Shown here one piece after another: positions 42,324-51,771 of a DNA stretch of 64,000 nucleotides. The DNA comes from Vallitalea pronyensis (GTDB taxonomy: Bacteria > Bacillota > Clostridia > Lachnospirales > Vallitaleaceae). The position numbers and the translations under genes are program-made. Each line of letters opens with the position of its first letter. Within the stretch, counting starts at the first letter, position 1. The notes under the pieces are model-generated. The model was not told where the DNA came from. It did not search any database and saw only the letters and a list, made by a program, of their open reading frames with translations. The stretch lies in assembly GCF_018141445.1 (NCBI RefSeq), contig NZ_CP058649.1, positions 2,871,001 through 2,935,000 on the forward strand, read 5' to 3'.

Positions 42324-42360
42324 AGTAAGGTATACGTTGATTGAAATAGGAGGTATTACC

Positions 42361-43206
42361 ATGGAATCAGATGTGTTTACTATACATAGAGAAGGTCATT
42401 TAATGTATTTAACCATACCAGCTTTTGATAAGACAGGGCTTGTTCATCATTGTTTTAGTACGAAACTTGGTGGTGTTAGTGAAGGTATATATGAAAGTAT
42501 GAATGTGTCTTTTGGTCGAGGTGATTCGGATGAGAATGTAAAGAAGAACCTGGAGATCTTATGTGGTGCTATAGGCATTGATGCCAAGGATTTGGTTTTC
42601 TCAGATCAGATTCATAAAGATGTGATCATGACAGTAGGTGAGAACGATAGAGGTAAAGGTATTGTGCGAGAGAATGATATAGTCGGTGTGGATGGCTTGA
42701 TGACCAATAGGGTGAAAGTGCCCTTACATACCACTTATGCTGATTGTGTACCTTTATATTTTTTGGACACTGTTAAAAAGGTTATTGCTATATCCCATGC
42801 AGGTTGGCGTGGCACAGTAAAAGCAATTGGAGCTAAGACGGTCAATAAGATGGTAGAGGCATATGATAGTCAGCCAGAGGATATTCTTGTATGTATAGCA
42901 CCATCCATTGGTCCTTGTTGTTTTGAAGTTGGGGAAGAGGTTGTCCAGGAATTTAGACAAACATTTAATGAGTACGAACAGAAAAAAGTAATACGAAAGA
43001 TGCCTGAAAGTAAATATAAGATTAATTTATGGACTGCAAATAAGCTTGTATTACTGAGTGCAGGCATTCTTCCTGAACATATCACAGTAACAGATATATG
43101 TACAAAATGTAATCATGACGTCATGTTTTCTCATCGAGCAACCAAGGGGAAGCGAGGCAGCCTCGCCGCTATTATGCAGTTGAAGCCTAAGCACTTCTAT
43201 TATTAG
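42361..43206 (+). CDS. pgeF: PgeF/YfiH multi-copper-type laccase-domain protein
   Basis: A 281-residue Cu-oxidase_4 family protein. Members edit peptidoglycan precursors or act on purine nucleosides. The metal site is seen as His in FSDQIHKD, Cys in YADCVPLYFLD, and His in ISHAGWRGTVKAIG. ATG 42361 follows AGGAGGT; the frame extends to a TTG at 42337 that lacks a ribosome site. Which reported activity applies here is not clear. Confidence 0.9.
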   Translation: MESDVFTIHREGHLMYLTIPAFDKTGLVHHCFSTKLGGVSEGIYESMNVSFGRGDSDENVKKNLEILCGAIGIDAKDLVFSDQIHKDVIMTVGENDRGKGIVRENDIVGVDGLMTNRVKVPLHTTYADCVPLYFLDTVKKVIAISHAGWRGTVKAIGAKTVNKMVEAYDSQPEDILVCIAPSIGPCCFEVGEEVVQEFRQTFNEYEQKKVIRKMPESKYKINLWTANKLVLLSAGILPEHITVTDICTKCNHDVMFSHRATKGKRGSLAAIMQLKPKHFYY

Positions 43207-43214
43207 GAATATGT

Positions 43215-43243
43215 TTGCATTTTTTGTGAGAAAACTATATAGT
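43215..43243 (+). promoter_or_regulatory. Promoter of the DUF512 gene
   Basis: TTGCAT (43215-43220), 17-bp spacer, TATAGT (43238-43243). Across 31 bp it matches the pgeF promoter at about 26 positions by eye. Confidence 0.6.
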
Positions 43244-43337
43244 AGTAGAGTGGAGCTACTATCTGAGTAGGAGAACAGAGGTAGTCTTGACAGCTAGGAT
43301 GCAATTGAGCTTAGGGACACCGAAAGGAATGTTTTAA

Positions 43338-44651
43338 ATGAAAAATAGATACCATAAGATTATACAGGTAGAAAAAGAGAGTATAGCTTATGAAGTAGGC
43401 GTGGAACAGGGAGATCTATTAGTGAGTATTAATGGCCAGCCTGTTAAAGATGCTCTGGATTATCATTTTCTTGTGGAGAATGAAGCCTTAGAGGTATGCA
43501 TTAAAAAAAGTAATGGAGAAGAATGGCTGTTAGATATAGAAAAAGATGATGATGAAAGCTTAGGCATCACATTCGAAAATAACCTAATGGATGAATATAA
43601 ATCATGCAGTAATCAATGCATATTCTGCTTTATTGACCAATTACCAAAAGGCATGCGGGATACACTCTATTTTAAAGATGATGATTCAAGATTATCTTTT
43701 TTACAAGGGAATTACATTACATTAACTAATATGAAAGATGAAGATGTGGAACGCATCATCAAATACCGATTAGCACCCATTAATATATCCGTTCATGCCA
43801 TGAATATGGAACTGAGGAAAAACATGCTGCATAATCGTTTTGCAGATCGCTTAATCGGGTACATGGAAAAGTTTTATGAAGCTGGGATTACCATGAATGG
43901 CCAGATTGTGCTTTGCAAAGGGATTAACGATGGAAAAGAACTGAATCATTCCATTGAGGCTTTATCAAAATTCGCCCCTCATATGCAGAGTGTATCGGTC
44001 GTACCTGTAGGTCTTTCTAAATATAGAACAGGCTTATATTCATTAGAACCCTTTACTAAAGAAGATGCACAACAGGTTATCAAAACCATTCATAAGTGGC
44101 AGGATATCCTATATGCTGAGTATGGGACCCATTTTATTCATGGTGGTGATGAGTTCTATTTACTGGCTGAACAACCATTTCCAGAAGAAGATAATTACGA
44201 TGGTTATGTACAACTTGAAAACGGTGTGGGTATGTCCAGATTGTTAAGGGATGAATTTGATATCTGTTATAAGGATTTGGAGGGCAATGGGGTACTAAGT
44301 CGTCACAAAACCATTGTTACAGGTGTTTTAGCAGAAGGTATGATAAGGGATATGGTAGCACGATTACATGAGAAATATCCCAAGCTTGATATAAGGGTGA
44401 AACCCATCATCAATTACTTTTTTGGTGAACAAATAACCGTATCGGGTTTACTAACAGGTACGGATATTATCAAACAACTACAGGGTATGGATGTAGGTGA
44501 TGAATTACTCTTGCCTATTAATCTATTACGCTCTGGTGAAGAGACATTATTAGATGATATGACTGTTGCAGATATAGAAAAAGCTTTACAAGTAAAAGTG
44601 AGTGTTGTAAAATCAACAGGTCAAGCATTGATACGAAATATATTAGAATAA
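43338..44651 (+). CDS. DUF512 PDZ and radical SAM-like iron-sulfur protein
   Basis: A 437-residue protein with an N-terminal PDZ-like segment (about 10-60: [19 protein letters not shown]). A radical SAM-like core follows, with the CX3CX2C cluster site CSNQCIFC near residue 92, then [29 protein letters not shown]. The C-terminal DUF512 domain contains [10 protein letters not shown] and [17 protein letters not shown]. The family is widespread in anaerobic Firmicutes beside der and is uncharacterised. GAAAGGA precedes ATG 43338; der begins 12 bp after the stop. Confidence 0.88.
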   Translation: MKNRYHKIIQVEKESIAYEVGVEQGDLLVSINGQPVKDALDYHFLVENEALEVCIKKSNGEEWLLDIEKDDDESLGITFENNLMDEYKSCSNQCIFCFIDQLPKGMRDTLYFKDDDSRLSFLQGNYITLTNMKDEDVERIIKYRLAPINISVHAMNMELRKNMLHNRFADRLIGYMEKFYEAGITMNGQIVLCKGINDGKELNHSIEALSKFAPHMQSVSVVPVGLSKYRTGLYSLEPFTKEDAQQVIKTIHKWQDILYAEYGTHFIHGGDEFYLLAEQPFPEEDNYDGYVQLENGVGMSRLLRDEFDICYKDLEGNGVLSRHKTIVTGVLAEGMIRDMVARLHEKYPKLDIRVKPIINYFFGEQITVSGLLTGTDIIKQLQGMDVGDELLLPINLLRSGEETLLDDMTVADIEKALQVKVSVVKSTGQALIRNILE

Positions 44652-44662
44652 AAGGAGTACTT

Positions 44663-45997
44663 ATGATGAGTAGACAGGTTGTAGCCATAGTAGGTAGACC
44701 CAATGTTGGAAAATCAACATTATTTAATAAATTAGCAGGAGAGAAAATTTCGATTGTTGAAGATACGCCAGGTGTAACCAGGGACCGTATATATGCTGAC
44801 GTGGATTGGTTAAATTATAACTTTACCATTATTGATACGGGTGGTATAGAACCTTCAACAGATGATAAGATGCTAACTTACATGCGTCAACAGGCAGAAA
44901 TAGCCATTGAGACAGCAAATGTTATCGTATTTGTTGTAGACGTGAAAACGGGTCTCACGGATTCAGATTATCAGGTAGCGGATATGTTACGCCGTGCACA
45001 TAAACCTGTTGTATTATGTGTAAATAAGGTGGATAACCGTGAGAAGTTTCAGTATGATGTATTTGAATTTTATAACTTAGGGTTAGGCGAACCCTACGCC
45101 ATATCTTCTATTCAAGCTACAGGATTGGGCGATTTTCTGGATGAGGTTGTATCCCACTTTGATGAAGAAGGGGGAGTAGCGGAAGAATCAGATATTCCAA
45201 GAATTGCAGTCATTGGTAAACCTAATGTTGGTAAGTCCTCATTAATTAATAAACTATTAGGCGAACAACGTGTTATTGTCAGTGATATAGCAGGTACAAC
45301 GAGAGATGCTGTGGATACATTGGTGACTTTTGATGGTAAAGAGTATGTTTTTGTGGATACAGCAGGTCTTAGACGGAAGAATAAGATAGAAAAAGAAGGC
45401 TTGGAGCGTTACAGTATTATCCGTACTGTGACAGCCATAGAAAAGGCAGATATTGTTGTATTATTGATTGATGCTGTTGAAGGTGTGACAGAGCAGGATG
45501 CTAAAATAGCAGGTATCGCTCACGAAAGAGGTAAGGGTGCTGTTGTAGCCGTTAATAAATGGGATGCTATAGAAAAAGATGATAAAACCATGTATAAGTA
45601 TTTACAAGACGTGGATACCACACTCAGTTACATGACGTATGCACCTAAGATTTTTATTTCGGCTAAAACAGGACTTCGTATTAATCGCTTATTTGAAAAT
45701 CTGGATATGGTGATTCAGAATCATGCACTTCGCGTTGCAACAGGCGTTCTTAATGATGTATTATACGACGCTACTGCAATGAATCAACCGCCTTCGGATA
45801 AAGGTAAACGGTTAAAGCTCTATTATATGACACAAGTATCTGTAAAACCACCGACGTTTGTTATCTTTGTCAATGATAAAACATTGATGCATTTCTCCTA
45901 TAAACGATACATTGAAAATCGAGTAAGGGATGCATTTGGGTTCAAAGGAACACCCATACATTTTATTATAAGAGAAAGAAAGGAAAAGGACAAATAA
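44663..45997 (+). CDS. der: Ribosome biogenesis GTPase Der (EngA)
   Basis: 50S assembly factor with two tandem GTPase domains and a C-terminal KH-like domain, 444 residues. First P-loop is [12 protein letters not shown] with DTGGIEP. Second is [12 protein letters not shown] with DTAGLRRK. The C-terminal basic tail ends in [15 protein letters not shown] is upstream of ATG 44663 (ATG 44666 is also possible). plsY starts at the very next base after the stop. Confidence 0.97.
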   Translation: MMSRQVVAIVGRPNVGKSTLFNKLAGEKISIVEDTPGVTRDRIYADVDWLNYNFTIIDTGGIEPSTDDKMLTYMRQQAEIAIETANVIVFVVDVKTGLTDSDYQVADMLRRAHKPVVLCVNKVDNREKFQYDVFEFYNLGLGEPYAISSIQATGLGDFLDEVVSHFDEEGGVAEESDIPRIAVIGKPNVGKSSLINKLLGEQRVIVSDIAGTTRDAVDTLVTFDGKEYVFVDTAGLRRKNKIEKEGLERYSIIRTVTAIEKADIVVLLIDAVEGVTEQDAKIAGIAHERGKGAVVAVNKWDAIEKDDKTMYKYLQDVDTTLSYMTYAPKIFISAKTGLRINRLFENLDMVIQNHALRVATGVLNDVLYDATAMNQPPSDKGKRLKLYYMTQVSVKPPTFVIFVNDKTLMHFSYKRYIENRVRDAFGFKGTPIHFIIRERKEKDK

Positions 45998-46612
45998 ATG
46001 AATATTGTAGCTAGCTTATTGATTGGTTATCTCGTAGGATGTTTTCAATCGGCTTATATTATCAGCCGCTTTAAGGGTCATATTGATATCAGGAAGTATG
46101 GTAGTGGTAATGCAGGTACAACGAATGTTATTCGAGTGATGGGGTGGAAAGCAGGTATTTTAACATTTTTTATGGATTTGTTAAAAGCTGCCTTTGGTGT
46201 TTATCTGGGTAATCTTATTTTTGGTGATATGCTTTATGGTTATTATACAGGCGTTGGTGTTGTGATTGGTCACAATTATCCTGTATTTCTGGGATTTAAA
46301 GGAGGTAAAGGTATTGCTGCTACCCTAGGTCTCTTATTAGCTGTTGACTGGCGTATCGGGCTTATTGCAGTAGGCCTGATGGCTGTTATTATCTTCATAT
46401 CCCGTTATGTATCGTTAGGTTCTGTCATCATGGCTATTTCAATACCCATTTTAATGGCTGTATTTTATACAGACCAGTGGCAGTATATTCTTCTTGGAGC
46501 TATCCTCATGGCATCAGCCTTATACACCCATCGGGCTAACATTAAGAGGCTGCTTAGAGGTGAGGAAAACAAATTAGGCCATAAAAAAAATCTAACAGAG
46601 AACAAACAGTAG
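45998..46612 (+). CDS. plsY: Glycerol-3-phosphate acyltransferase PlsY
   Basis: Integral membrane enzyme that moves the acyl group from acyl-phosphate (made by PlsX) to glycerol 3-phosphate. The 204-residue protein has about five helices. The motifs are KYGSGNAGTTNVIRVMG, GHNYPVFLGFKGGKGIA and the C-terminal THRANIKRLLRGEE. It sits between der and gpsA, which supplies its substrate. Confidence 0.96.
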   Translation: MNIVASLLIGYLVGCFQSAYIISRFKGHIDIRKYGSGNAGTTNVIRVMGWKAGILTFFMDLLKAAFGVYLGNLIFGDMLYGYYTGVGVVIGHNYPVFLGFKGGKGIAATLGLLLAVDWRIGLIAVGLMAVIIFISRYVSLGSVIMAISIPILMAVFYTDQWQYILLGAILMASALYTHRANIKRLLRGEENKLGHKKNLTENKQ

Positions 46613-46642
46613 GCATGGATTACATATAAGCGAGGTGGTTTT

Positions 46643-47638
46643 ATGAAAAAAGTATCTGTGATAGGTGCAGGCAGCTGGGGAACAGCTTTAGCTATTCTAT
46701 TATGTGATAATGGTCATGATGTAACCATTTGGTCCATTGACCAAAAAGAAATCGATATGTTGAAACATACAAGAGAGAATAAGCCCAAGTTACCAGGTAT
46801 TAAAATACATGAAGCCATTAAGATAACCCCTGACATGGAGGAAGCTGTTCAAGGGAAGGATTTTATCATTATGGCAGTTCCTTCTAAATTTGTTCGCAGT
46901 ACGGCTAAACGCATGAAAGCATTAGTCATGAAAGAACAGATCATTGTCAATGTAGCCAAAGGTCTTGAAGATGAAACATTGCTGACACTGGTTGAAGTCA
47001 TAGAAGATGAAATGCCTCATAATGATGTGGTTGTTTTATCTGGTCCAAGTCATGCTGAAGAAGTAGCCAAGAAACTTCCAACCACTTGCGTCGCTGGTTC
47101 CAAGGATCTGGATATAGCTCAACAAGTTCAAGATTTGTTTATGAACACCTATTTTAGAGTGTATACCAGTTCAGATGTTGTAGGGATTGAAATGGGTGGA
47201 GCACTTAAGAATGTCATAGCCCTTGCTGCAGGTATATCGGATGGTATTGGGTTTGGTGATAATACAAAGGCTGCCCTTATGACAAGAGGTATTACAGAAA
47301 TTAGCCGGCTAGGTGTTGCCATGGGGGCTAAGGAGCACACGTTTAACGGCTTATCAGGTATCGGTGACCTGATTGTTACGTGTACCAGTATGCACAGCCG
47401 TAATCGTCGGGCAGGTATATTAATTGGTCAAGGCCATACCCTTAACGAAGCCCTTGAAGAGGTACAGATGGTTGTGGAAGGTGTGTTTACTGCAAAAGCA
47501 GCCCTTGATTTAGCTCATAAACATCATGTAGAAATGCCCATTATTCGAAAAGTCAATGACGTGCTATTTGAAGGTAAAAACACAAAAAAAGCGGTTGAAG
47601 AACTCATGATTCGTGATAAGAAGATTGAGTATGTTTAA
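46643..47638 (+). CDS. gpsA: NAD(P)H-dependent glycerol-3-phosphate dehydrogenase
   Basis: Makes sn-glycerol 3-phosphate for lipid synthesis from dihydroxyacetone phosphate. The 331-residue protein has the Rossmann motif VIGAGSWGTALA, LSGPSHAEEVA, and the catalytic Lys in GGALKNVIALAAGISDG. GLSGIGDLIVTCTS is also typical. GCGAGGTGG precedes ATG 46643. It co-occurs with plsY upstream. Confidence 0.97.
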   Translation: MKKVSVIGAGSWGTALAILLCDNGHDVTIWSIDQKEIDMLKHTRENKPKLPGIKIHEAIKITPDMEEAVQGKDFIIMAVPSKFVRSTAKRMKALVMKEQIIVNVAKGLEDETLLTLVEVIEDEMPHNDVVVLSGPSHAEEVAKKLPTTCVAGSKDLDIAQQVQDLFMNTYFRVYTSSDVVGIEMGGALKNVIALAAGISDGIGFGDNTKAALMTRGITEISRLGVAMGAKEHTFNGLSGIGDLIVTCTSMHSRNRRAGILIGQGHTLNEALEEVQMVVEGVFTAKAALDLAHKHHVEMPIIRKVNDVLFEGKNTKKAVEELMIRDKKIEYV

Positions 47639-47724
47639 AGCTTTATGGAAACAGACAGTTGTTTGAACGTTATGTACAAGTCATCCCATGTAGGGTAAGA
47701 ACTTTAGGAAATGCACATATCCAT

Positions 47725-47769
47725 AAAACCTTATTTTAATGTTATCTCATATTAAGATAAGGTTTTTTT
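47725..47769 (+). terminator. Rho-independent terminator of gpsA
   Basis: A 16-bp stem (47725-47740 with 47751-47766, one G-U pair), about 10-nt loop and a T7 run at 47763-47769. Confidence 0.85.
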
Positions 47770-47924
47770 ATTGGATAGGAAAGTTGTCCTATCCAATAAA
47801 AAAAGAATTGAATTTATGCGCAGATATTTCTCGTGAACGAGAAAATCTCGATGCGCAGTACAAAAATAACTTCTGAAAATGCAAGTCACGACTAAAATAA
47901 AGTGTGACGAAGTCACTTTTGTAC
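47763..47924. repeat. Three consecutive fold-back structures upstream of spoIVA
   Basis: Structure 1: a perfect 18-bp inverted repeat (47763-47780 with 47787-47804) around AAGTTG. Structure 2: TGCGCA (47817-47822) and TGCGCA (47852-47857) close a hairpin whose tip is TTTCTCG-TGAA-CGAGAAA. Structure 3: GTACAAAA (47858-47865) pairs with TTTTGTAC (47917-47924) and encloses a small hairpin near GTGACGAAGTCAC. No gene is visible in 47639-48028. Function is unknown: a structured RNA, transposon relic or stacked regulatory site are possible. Confidence 0.6.
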
Positions 47925-47968
47925 TTATAGCGATAAATACAAAAATAAATACAACTTATCACCATATG

Positions 47969-47996
47969 GTATATTCCTCTATCTGAATCATATATT
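47969..47996 (+). promoter_or_regulatory. Possible sigma-E promoter of spoIVA
   Basis: GTATATT (47969-47975) and CATATATT (47989-47996), separated by 13 bp, resemble the sporulation sigma-E -35 (KMATATT) and -10 (CATACAAT) elements. spoIVA is a known mother-cell sigma-E gene. Similarity is moderate. Confidence 0.4.
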
Positions 47997-48028
47997 TATA
48001 TATAAGAATACTTACAGGGAGGATATGT

Positions 48029-49510
48029 ATGTTAGCAGAATACGATATTTATAAAGATATTCGAGCACGAACCAATGGCGAAATTTATATGGGAGTGGTT
48101 GGACCTGTACGCACTGGAAAGTCGACTTTTATCAAACGGTTTATGGATTTATTAGTATTACCTAATATAGAAAATGTACATAGCAGGGAACGTACCCAGG
48201 ATGAGTTGCCTCAGAGTGCAGCAGGAAAAACCATTATGACAACAGAACCTAAGTTTATCCCTCAAGATGCAGCAAAAGTGTCCCTTTCAGATGATGTGGA
48301 ATTCAATGTACGCATGATTGATTGTGTGGGCTATATGGTTGAAGGGGCTTCGGGACATCTGGAAAACGAGGAAGAGCGAAAGGTTAAAACACCATGGTTC
48401 GAGCATGATATTCCATTTACCCAAGCAGCTGAAATTGGCACTAAAAAAGTAATAAATGACCATTCTACCATTGGTATAGTAGTAACAGCAGATGGTTCAT
48501 TTGGTGAAATTCCAAGAGAGAATTATATTCAAGCTGAAGAGAGAACCATTGATGAGTTGAAAAAATTATCAAAACCTTATGTGGTGATTTTAAATTCGCT
48601 AAGACCTTATTCGGATGATACCATGGTAACAGCCAGTGAGTTACAAGAAAAGTACAATGTACCTGTATTACCTGTTAACTGTGATCAGCTTAAAAAAGAT
48701 GATGTTGTTAATATTTTAGAAAGTGTATTAATGGAATTCCCACTATCTGTTGTGAACTTTAATGTACCAAAATGGATTGAAATGCTTGATAATGATCATT
48801 GGTTAAAAGCGTCCCTTATTGACTCCGTGAGAGATATTATGTGTTCCGTTGATGCGATTCGTGATCTTAAAAAAGAAGATATCCTGGCCATCGAGAATGA
48901 GTACATTGATCATGTAAAACTGGATAGAATTGATTTATCCACGGGATGTGCACAGATTGATGTGGACTTCAATGACGACTATTATTATAATATTTTAAGT
49001 GATCTCATGGGTACGCAGATTACTGGTGAATATCAATTCATGTCTTTATTAAAGAAACTGGGCAAAGTGAAAGAAGAGTACGACAAAGTATCAGCAGCCC
49101 TTAATGAAGTTAAAGCAAAAGGTTATGGTATTGTTACACCTATGGTAGAGGAATTAGCTTTACAAGAACCAGAAATTATTAAACAAGGTAATAACTATGG
49201 TGTAAAATTAAGAGCAAGTGCTCCCACCATTCATATGATCAAATGTGATATTCAAACAGAGGTATCACCGATTATCGGTACTGAAAAGCAAAGTGAAGAC
49301 TTACTACATTATATAACCAGTGAGATGGATACAGATCCAGCAAAGATATGGGACACCAATCTATTTGGCAAGCCCCTTCATGAACTGGTGAATGATGGGC
49401 TGCAAAGTAAGATATACCGTATGCCAGATGAGTCAAGAGATAAGCTGCAAGAAACGTTACAGAAGATTGTTAATGATGCTAATGGAGGACTTGTGTGTAT
49501 TATCATTTAA
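48029..49510 (+). CDS. spoIVA: Stage IV sporulation protein A
   Basis: Morphogenetic ATPase that coats the forespore surface and forms the spore coat basement layer. The 493-residue protein is full length, with MGVVGPVRTGKSTFIKRFM (Walker A) near residue 22-40, the GTPase-like IDCVGYMVEGA segment and a C-terminal LVCIII that in Bacillus is needed for localisation. AGGGAGG precedes ATG 48029. It proves that the organism belongs to a spore-forming lineage. It is a single-gene unit after gpsA. Confidence 0.97.
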   Translation: MLAEYDIYKDIRARTNGEIYMGVVGPVRTGKSTFIKRFMDLLVLPNIENVHSRERTQDELPQSAAGKTIMTTEPKFIPQDAAKVSLSDDVEFNVRMIDCVGYMVEGASGHLENEEERKVKTPWFEHDIPFTQAAEIGTKKVINDHSTIGIVVTADGSFGEIPRENYIQAEERTIDELKKLSKPYVVILNSLRPYSDDTMVTASELQEKYNVPVLPVNCDQLKKDDVVNILESVLMEFPLSVVNFNVPKWIEMLDNDHWLKASLIDSVRDIMCSVDAIRDLKKEDILAIENEYIDHVKLDRIDLSTGCAQIDVDFNDDYYYNILSDLMGTQITGEYQFMSLLKKLGKVKEEYDKVSAALNEVKAKGYGIVTPMVEELALQEPEIIKQGNNYGVKLRASAPTIHMIKCDIQTEVSPIIGTEKQSEDLLHYITSEMDTDPAKIWDTNLFGKPLHELVNDGLQSKIYRMPDESRDKLQETLQKIVNDANGGLVCIII

Positions 49511-49664
49511 ATTTTTTTTGATAATAATAACTACAAAAATACACTATATTACAAGGTATAAATAGCATGAAAATGATTAAACCATAGAGTTAAAGGAAAT
49601 AATATAATATGCATTAATTCACCTTAAGAATATGTAAGCAATGTTAAATTATAGCAAGTATGCC

Positions 49665-49693
49665 TTGCAATATAGGCAGTTACGTGATATAAT
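49665..49693 (+). promoter_or_regulatory. Extended -10 promoter of the rimP-nusA-infB operon
   Basis: TTGCAA (49665-49670), 17-bp spacer, perfect TATAAT (49688-49693) preceded by TGA, an extended -10. Confidence 0.8.
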
Positions 49694-49721
49694 AGTTTTC
49701 AGAAATAAGGTGAGTACTAGA

Positions 49722-49746
49722 AAGAGTGGACGTTTAGTCCACTCTT
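49722..49746 (+). other. Leader hairpin upstream of rimP
   Basis: Perfect 10-bp inverted repeat AAGAGTGGAC/GTCCACTCTT with a GTTTA loop, about 20-45 nt after the predicted transcription start. The following TTGTTATG is not a strong T tail. Hairpins of this AGAGTGG type are common before rimP in clostridia; a role in operon autoregulation is possible. Confidence 0.65.
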
Positions 49747-49784
49747 GTTATGTATATAGAACATAAGAAAGGGTGATAAAAAAG

Positions 49785-50252
49785 ATGTCATTCAGAGAAC
49801 ATGTGGAAACATTAGTAGAAGAAATTCTAGTGCCCATTCTCGATAGTAACACATTTGAATTAGTTGATGTGGAATATGTAAAAGAAGGATCTAACTGGTA
49901 TCTTCGAATCTTTATTGATAAAGATGGCGGCATTACCATTGATGATTGTGAACTTGTAAGTCGTGCTTTTGATAGTGCGTTTGAAGATAAAGACCCTATT
50001 AAAGAGCCTTATATCTTAGAAGTTAGCTCACCAGGTCTTGATCGGCCACTCAAAAAAGACAAAGATTTTGCAAGAAGTCTAGGGGAAAAAGTAGAGGTTA
50101 AATTATACAAATCTATCAATAAACAAAAAGAATTTATTGGTATATTAAAGAGCTATGATGATGATCACATTATCTTAGAAATGGAAAATGGCGAAGATAT
50201 GTCATTTTTACGTACTGATATTGCCATTATACGATTAGCCATACTATTTTAA
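49785..50252 (+). CDS. rimP: Ribosome maturation factor RimP
   Basis: 30S assembly factor, 155 residues. The N-terminal domain has LVDVEYVKEGSNWYLRIFIDKDGGITIDDCELVSRAFD and the centre has EVSSPGLDRPLKKDKDF. The C-terminal SH3-like domain follows. ATG 49785 has AAAGGGTGA 8 bp upstream; GTG 49773 lies inside that site. It is the first gene of the rimP-nusA-rnpM-ylxQ-infB-rbfA operon. Confidence 0.95.
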   Translation: MSFREHVETLVEEILVPILDSNTFELVDVEYVKEGSNWYLRIFIDKDGGITIDDCELVSRAFDSAFEDKDPIKEPYILEVSSPGLDRPLKKDKDFARSLGEKVEVKLYKSINKQKEFIGILKSYDDDHIILEMENGEDMSFLRTDIAIIRLAILF

Positions 50253-50303
50253 TATAGAAAATGCTTGAAGCATATTCTAAACTTTTACTTAAGGAGGATT
50301 AAA

Positions 50304-51431
50304 ATGAATGCTGAATTCATTGAAGCATTAAATCAGATTGAAAAAGAGAAGGGGATTAGCAAAGAGATTTTAATTGAGACCATTGAGATTTCTTTGGTGA
50401 CAGCATGTAAGAACAATTTTGGAACAGCGCAAAACATTAAAGTGGAGATTGATCGAGATAAAGGTGATGTTTCTGTCTATGCAGAAAAGGAGATTGTAGA
50501 AGAAGTTGAAGATAAACAACTCACCATATCCTTAGAAGATGCAAAGGCAATTGATCCAAAACTCAATTTAGGCGATATAATCAAAATAGAGATTACACCT
50601 AAGAACTTCGGAAGAATCGCAGCTCAAAAGGCGAAGCAAGTGGTTGTTCAAAAGATTCGAGAAGCTGAGAGAGAAGTCATCTATAACCAATATATCACCA
50701 AAGAGAAAGATGTCATTACAGGAATTATTCAACGTCAAGTGAGAGATAACGTGATTATTAATTTAGGTAAAATTGATGCGATCCTTTCTGAAAAAGAACG
50801 TGTAAGCAGTGAAAGATATTTACCAAATGAGCGCTTTAAGGTCTATGTACTGGAAGTAAAAGAAAGCACTAAAGGACCAAAAGTATATGTATCACGTACT
50901 CATCCAGAGCTTGTTAAGCGATTATTTGAGCAGGAAGTACCGGAGGTTCATGACGGTATCGTTGAAATCAAGGGTATTTCTAGAGAAGCAGGCTCAAGAA
51001 CGAAAATTGCTGTGTATTCCTCTAATGAAGATGTAGACCCTGTTGGCTCATGTGTTGGTCATAATGGTGCAAGAGTGTCCATTATTGTCAATGAGTTAAG
51101 AGGTGAAAAGATTGATATTATTCCTTGGGATGAGAATCCTGTTAAGTTTATATCAGCGGCTCTTAGTCCTTCAAAAGTTGTTAAAGTTGTTGTTAATCAA
51201 GAGGAAAAGAGTGCAAAAGTCATCGTACCTGATTATCAATTGTCATTAGCTATTGGTAAAGAAGGTCAGAATGCACGTTTAGCAGCTAAACTCACAGGCT
51301 ATCGTATTGATATTAAAAGTGAAACGCAAGCTAAACAAACAAACTTTATTACGGAAGAAGAAGAACTTGGTGCTATTTTATCCAGAAATGCCATGGAAGA
51401 AGATGAGGAAGATGTAAGAGATCTCTTCTAG
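50304..51431 (+). CDS. nusA: Transcription termination/antitermination factor NusA
   Basis: RNA polymerase-associated factor for pausing and rRNA antitermination. The 375-residue Gram-positive short form has an N-terminal polymerase-binding domain (to about 125), an S1 domain (about 130-200, VITGIIQRQVRDNVIINLG), and two KH domains (DPVGSCVGHNGARVSIIVNEL and LSLAIGKEGQNARLAAKLTG). It lacks C-terminal acidic repeats. AAGGAGG precedes ATG 50304; the frame upstream to a TTG at 50265 has no ribosome site. Confidence 0.96.
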   Translation: MNAEFIEALNQIEKEKGISKEILIETIEISLVTACKNNFGTAQNIKVEIDRDKGDVSVYAEKEIVEEVEDKQLTISLEDAKAIDPKLNLGDIIKIEITPKNFGRIAAQKAKQVVVQKIREAEREVIYNQYITKEKDVITGIIQRQVRDNVIINLGKIDAILSEKERVSSERYLPNERFKVYVLEVKESTKGPKVYVSRTHPELVKRLFEQEVPEVHDGIVEIKGISREAGSRTKIAVYSSNEDVDPVGSCVGHNGARVSIIVNELRGEKIDIIPWDENPVKFISAALSPSKVVKVVVNQEEKSAKVIVPDYQLSLAIGKEGQNARLAAKLTGYRIDIKSETQAKQTNFITEEEELGAILSRNAMEEDEEDVRDLF

Positions 51432-51501
51432 ATAAGATGCCCTACAATATGTGAATAAAGATGCGATAAATGCAATGCTAGTAAGAAAGGAATGATGGAA
51501 T

Positions 51502-51771
51502 ATGGCTCGAAAAGTACCATTAAGAAAATGCACAGGCTGTCAGGAAATGAAAGACAAAAGACAGCTCATACGTGTTGTCAGAACCAAAGAAGGCGATATG
51601 TCCATTGATCGAACAGGTAAGAAAAATGGCAGAGGTGCTTATATCTGCCCATCAACTGAATGCTTAGAGAAAGCCATTAAAAATAAAGGCTTAGAGCGCT
51701 CATTTAAAGTAAATATTCCAAGTGAAGTCTATGATAGCTTAAAGGAGGAATTAGGAGACAGTGATGCATAA
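51502..51771 (+). CDS. rnpM: YlxR/RnpM RNA-binding protein
   Basis: An 89-residue DUF448 protein with PLRKCTGCQEMKDKRQLIRVVR and GRTGKKNGRGAYICPSTECLEKA-type sequence (GKKNGRGAYICP). The family was linked to RNase P modulation in Bacillus. It always lies between nusA and infB. GAAAGGAATG precedes ATG 51502; it overlaps ylxQ by 8 bp. Confidence 0.93.
   Translation: MARKVPLRKCTGCQEMKDKRQLIRVVRTKEGDMSIDRTGKKNGRGAYICPSTECLEKAIKNKGLERSFKVNIPSEVYDSLKEELGDSDA

Noticed and set aside
49498..49526. TATTATCA/TGATAATA inverted repeat at the end of spoIVA as a terminator
   Set aside because: The T run is in the loop rather than after the stem, so it does not fit an intrinsic terminator.
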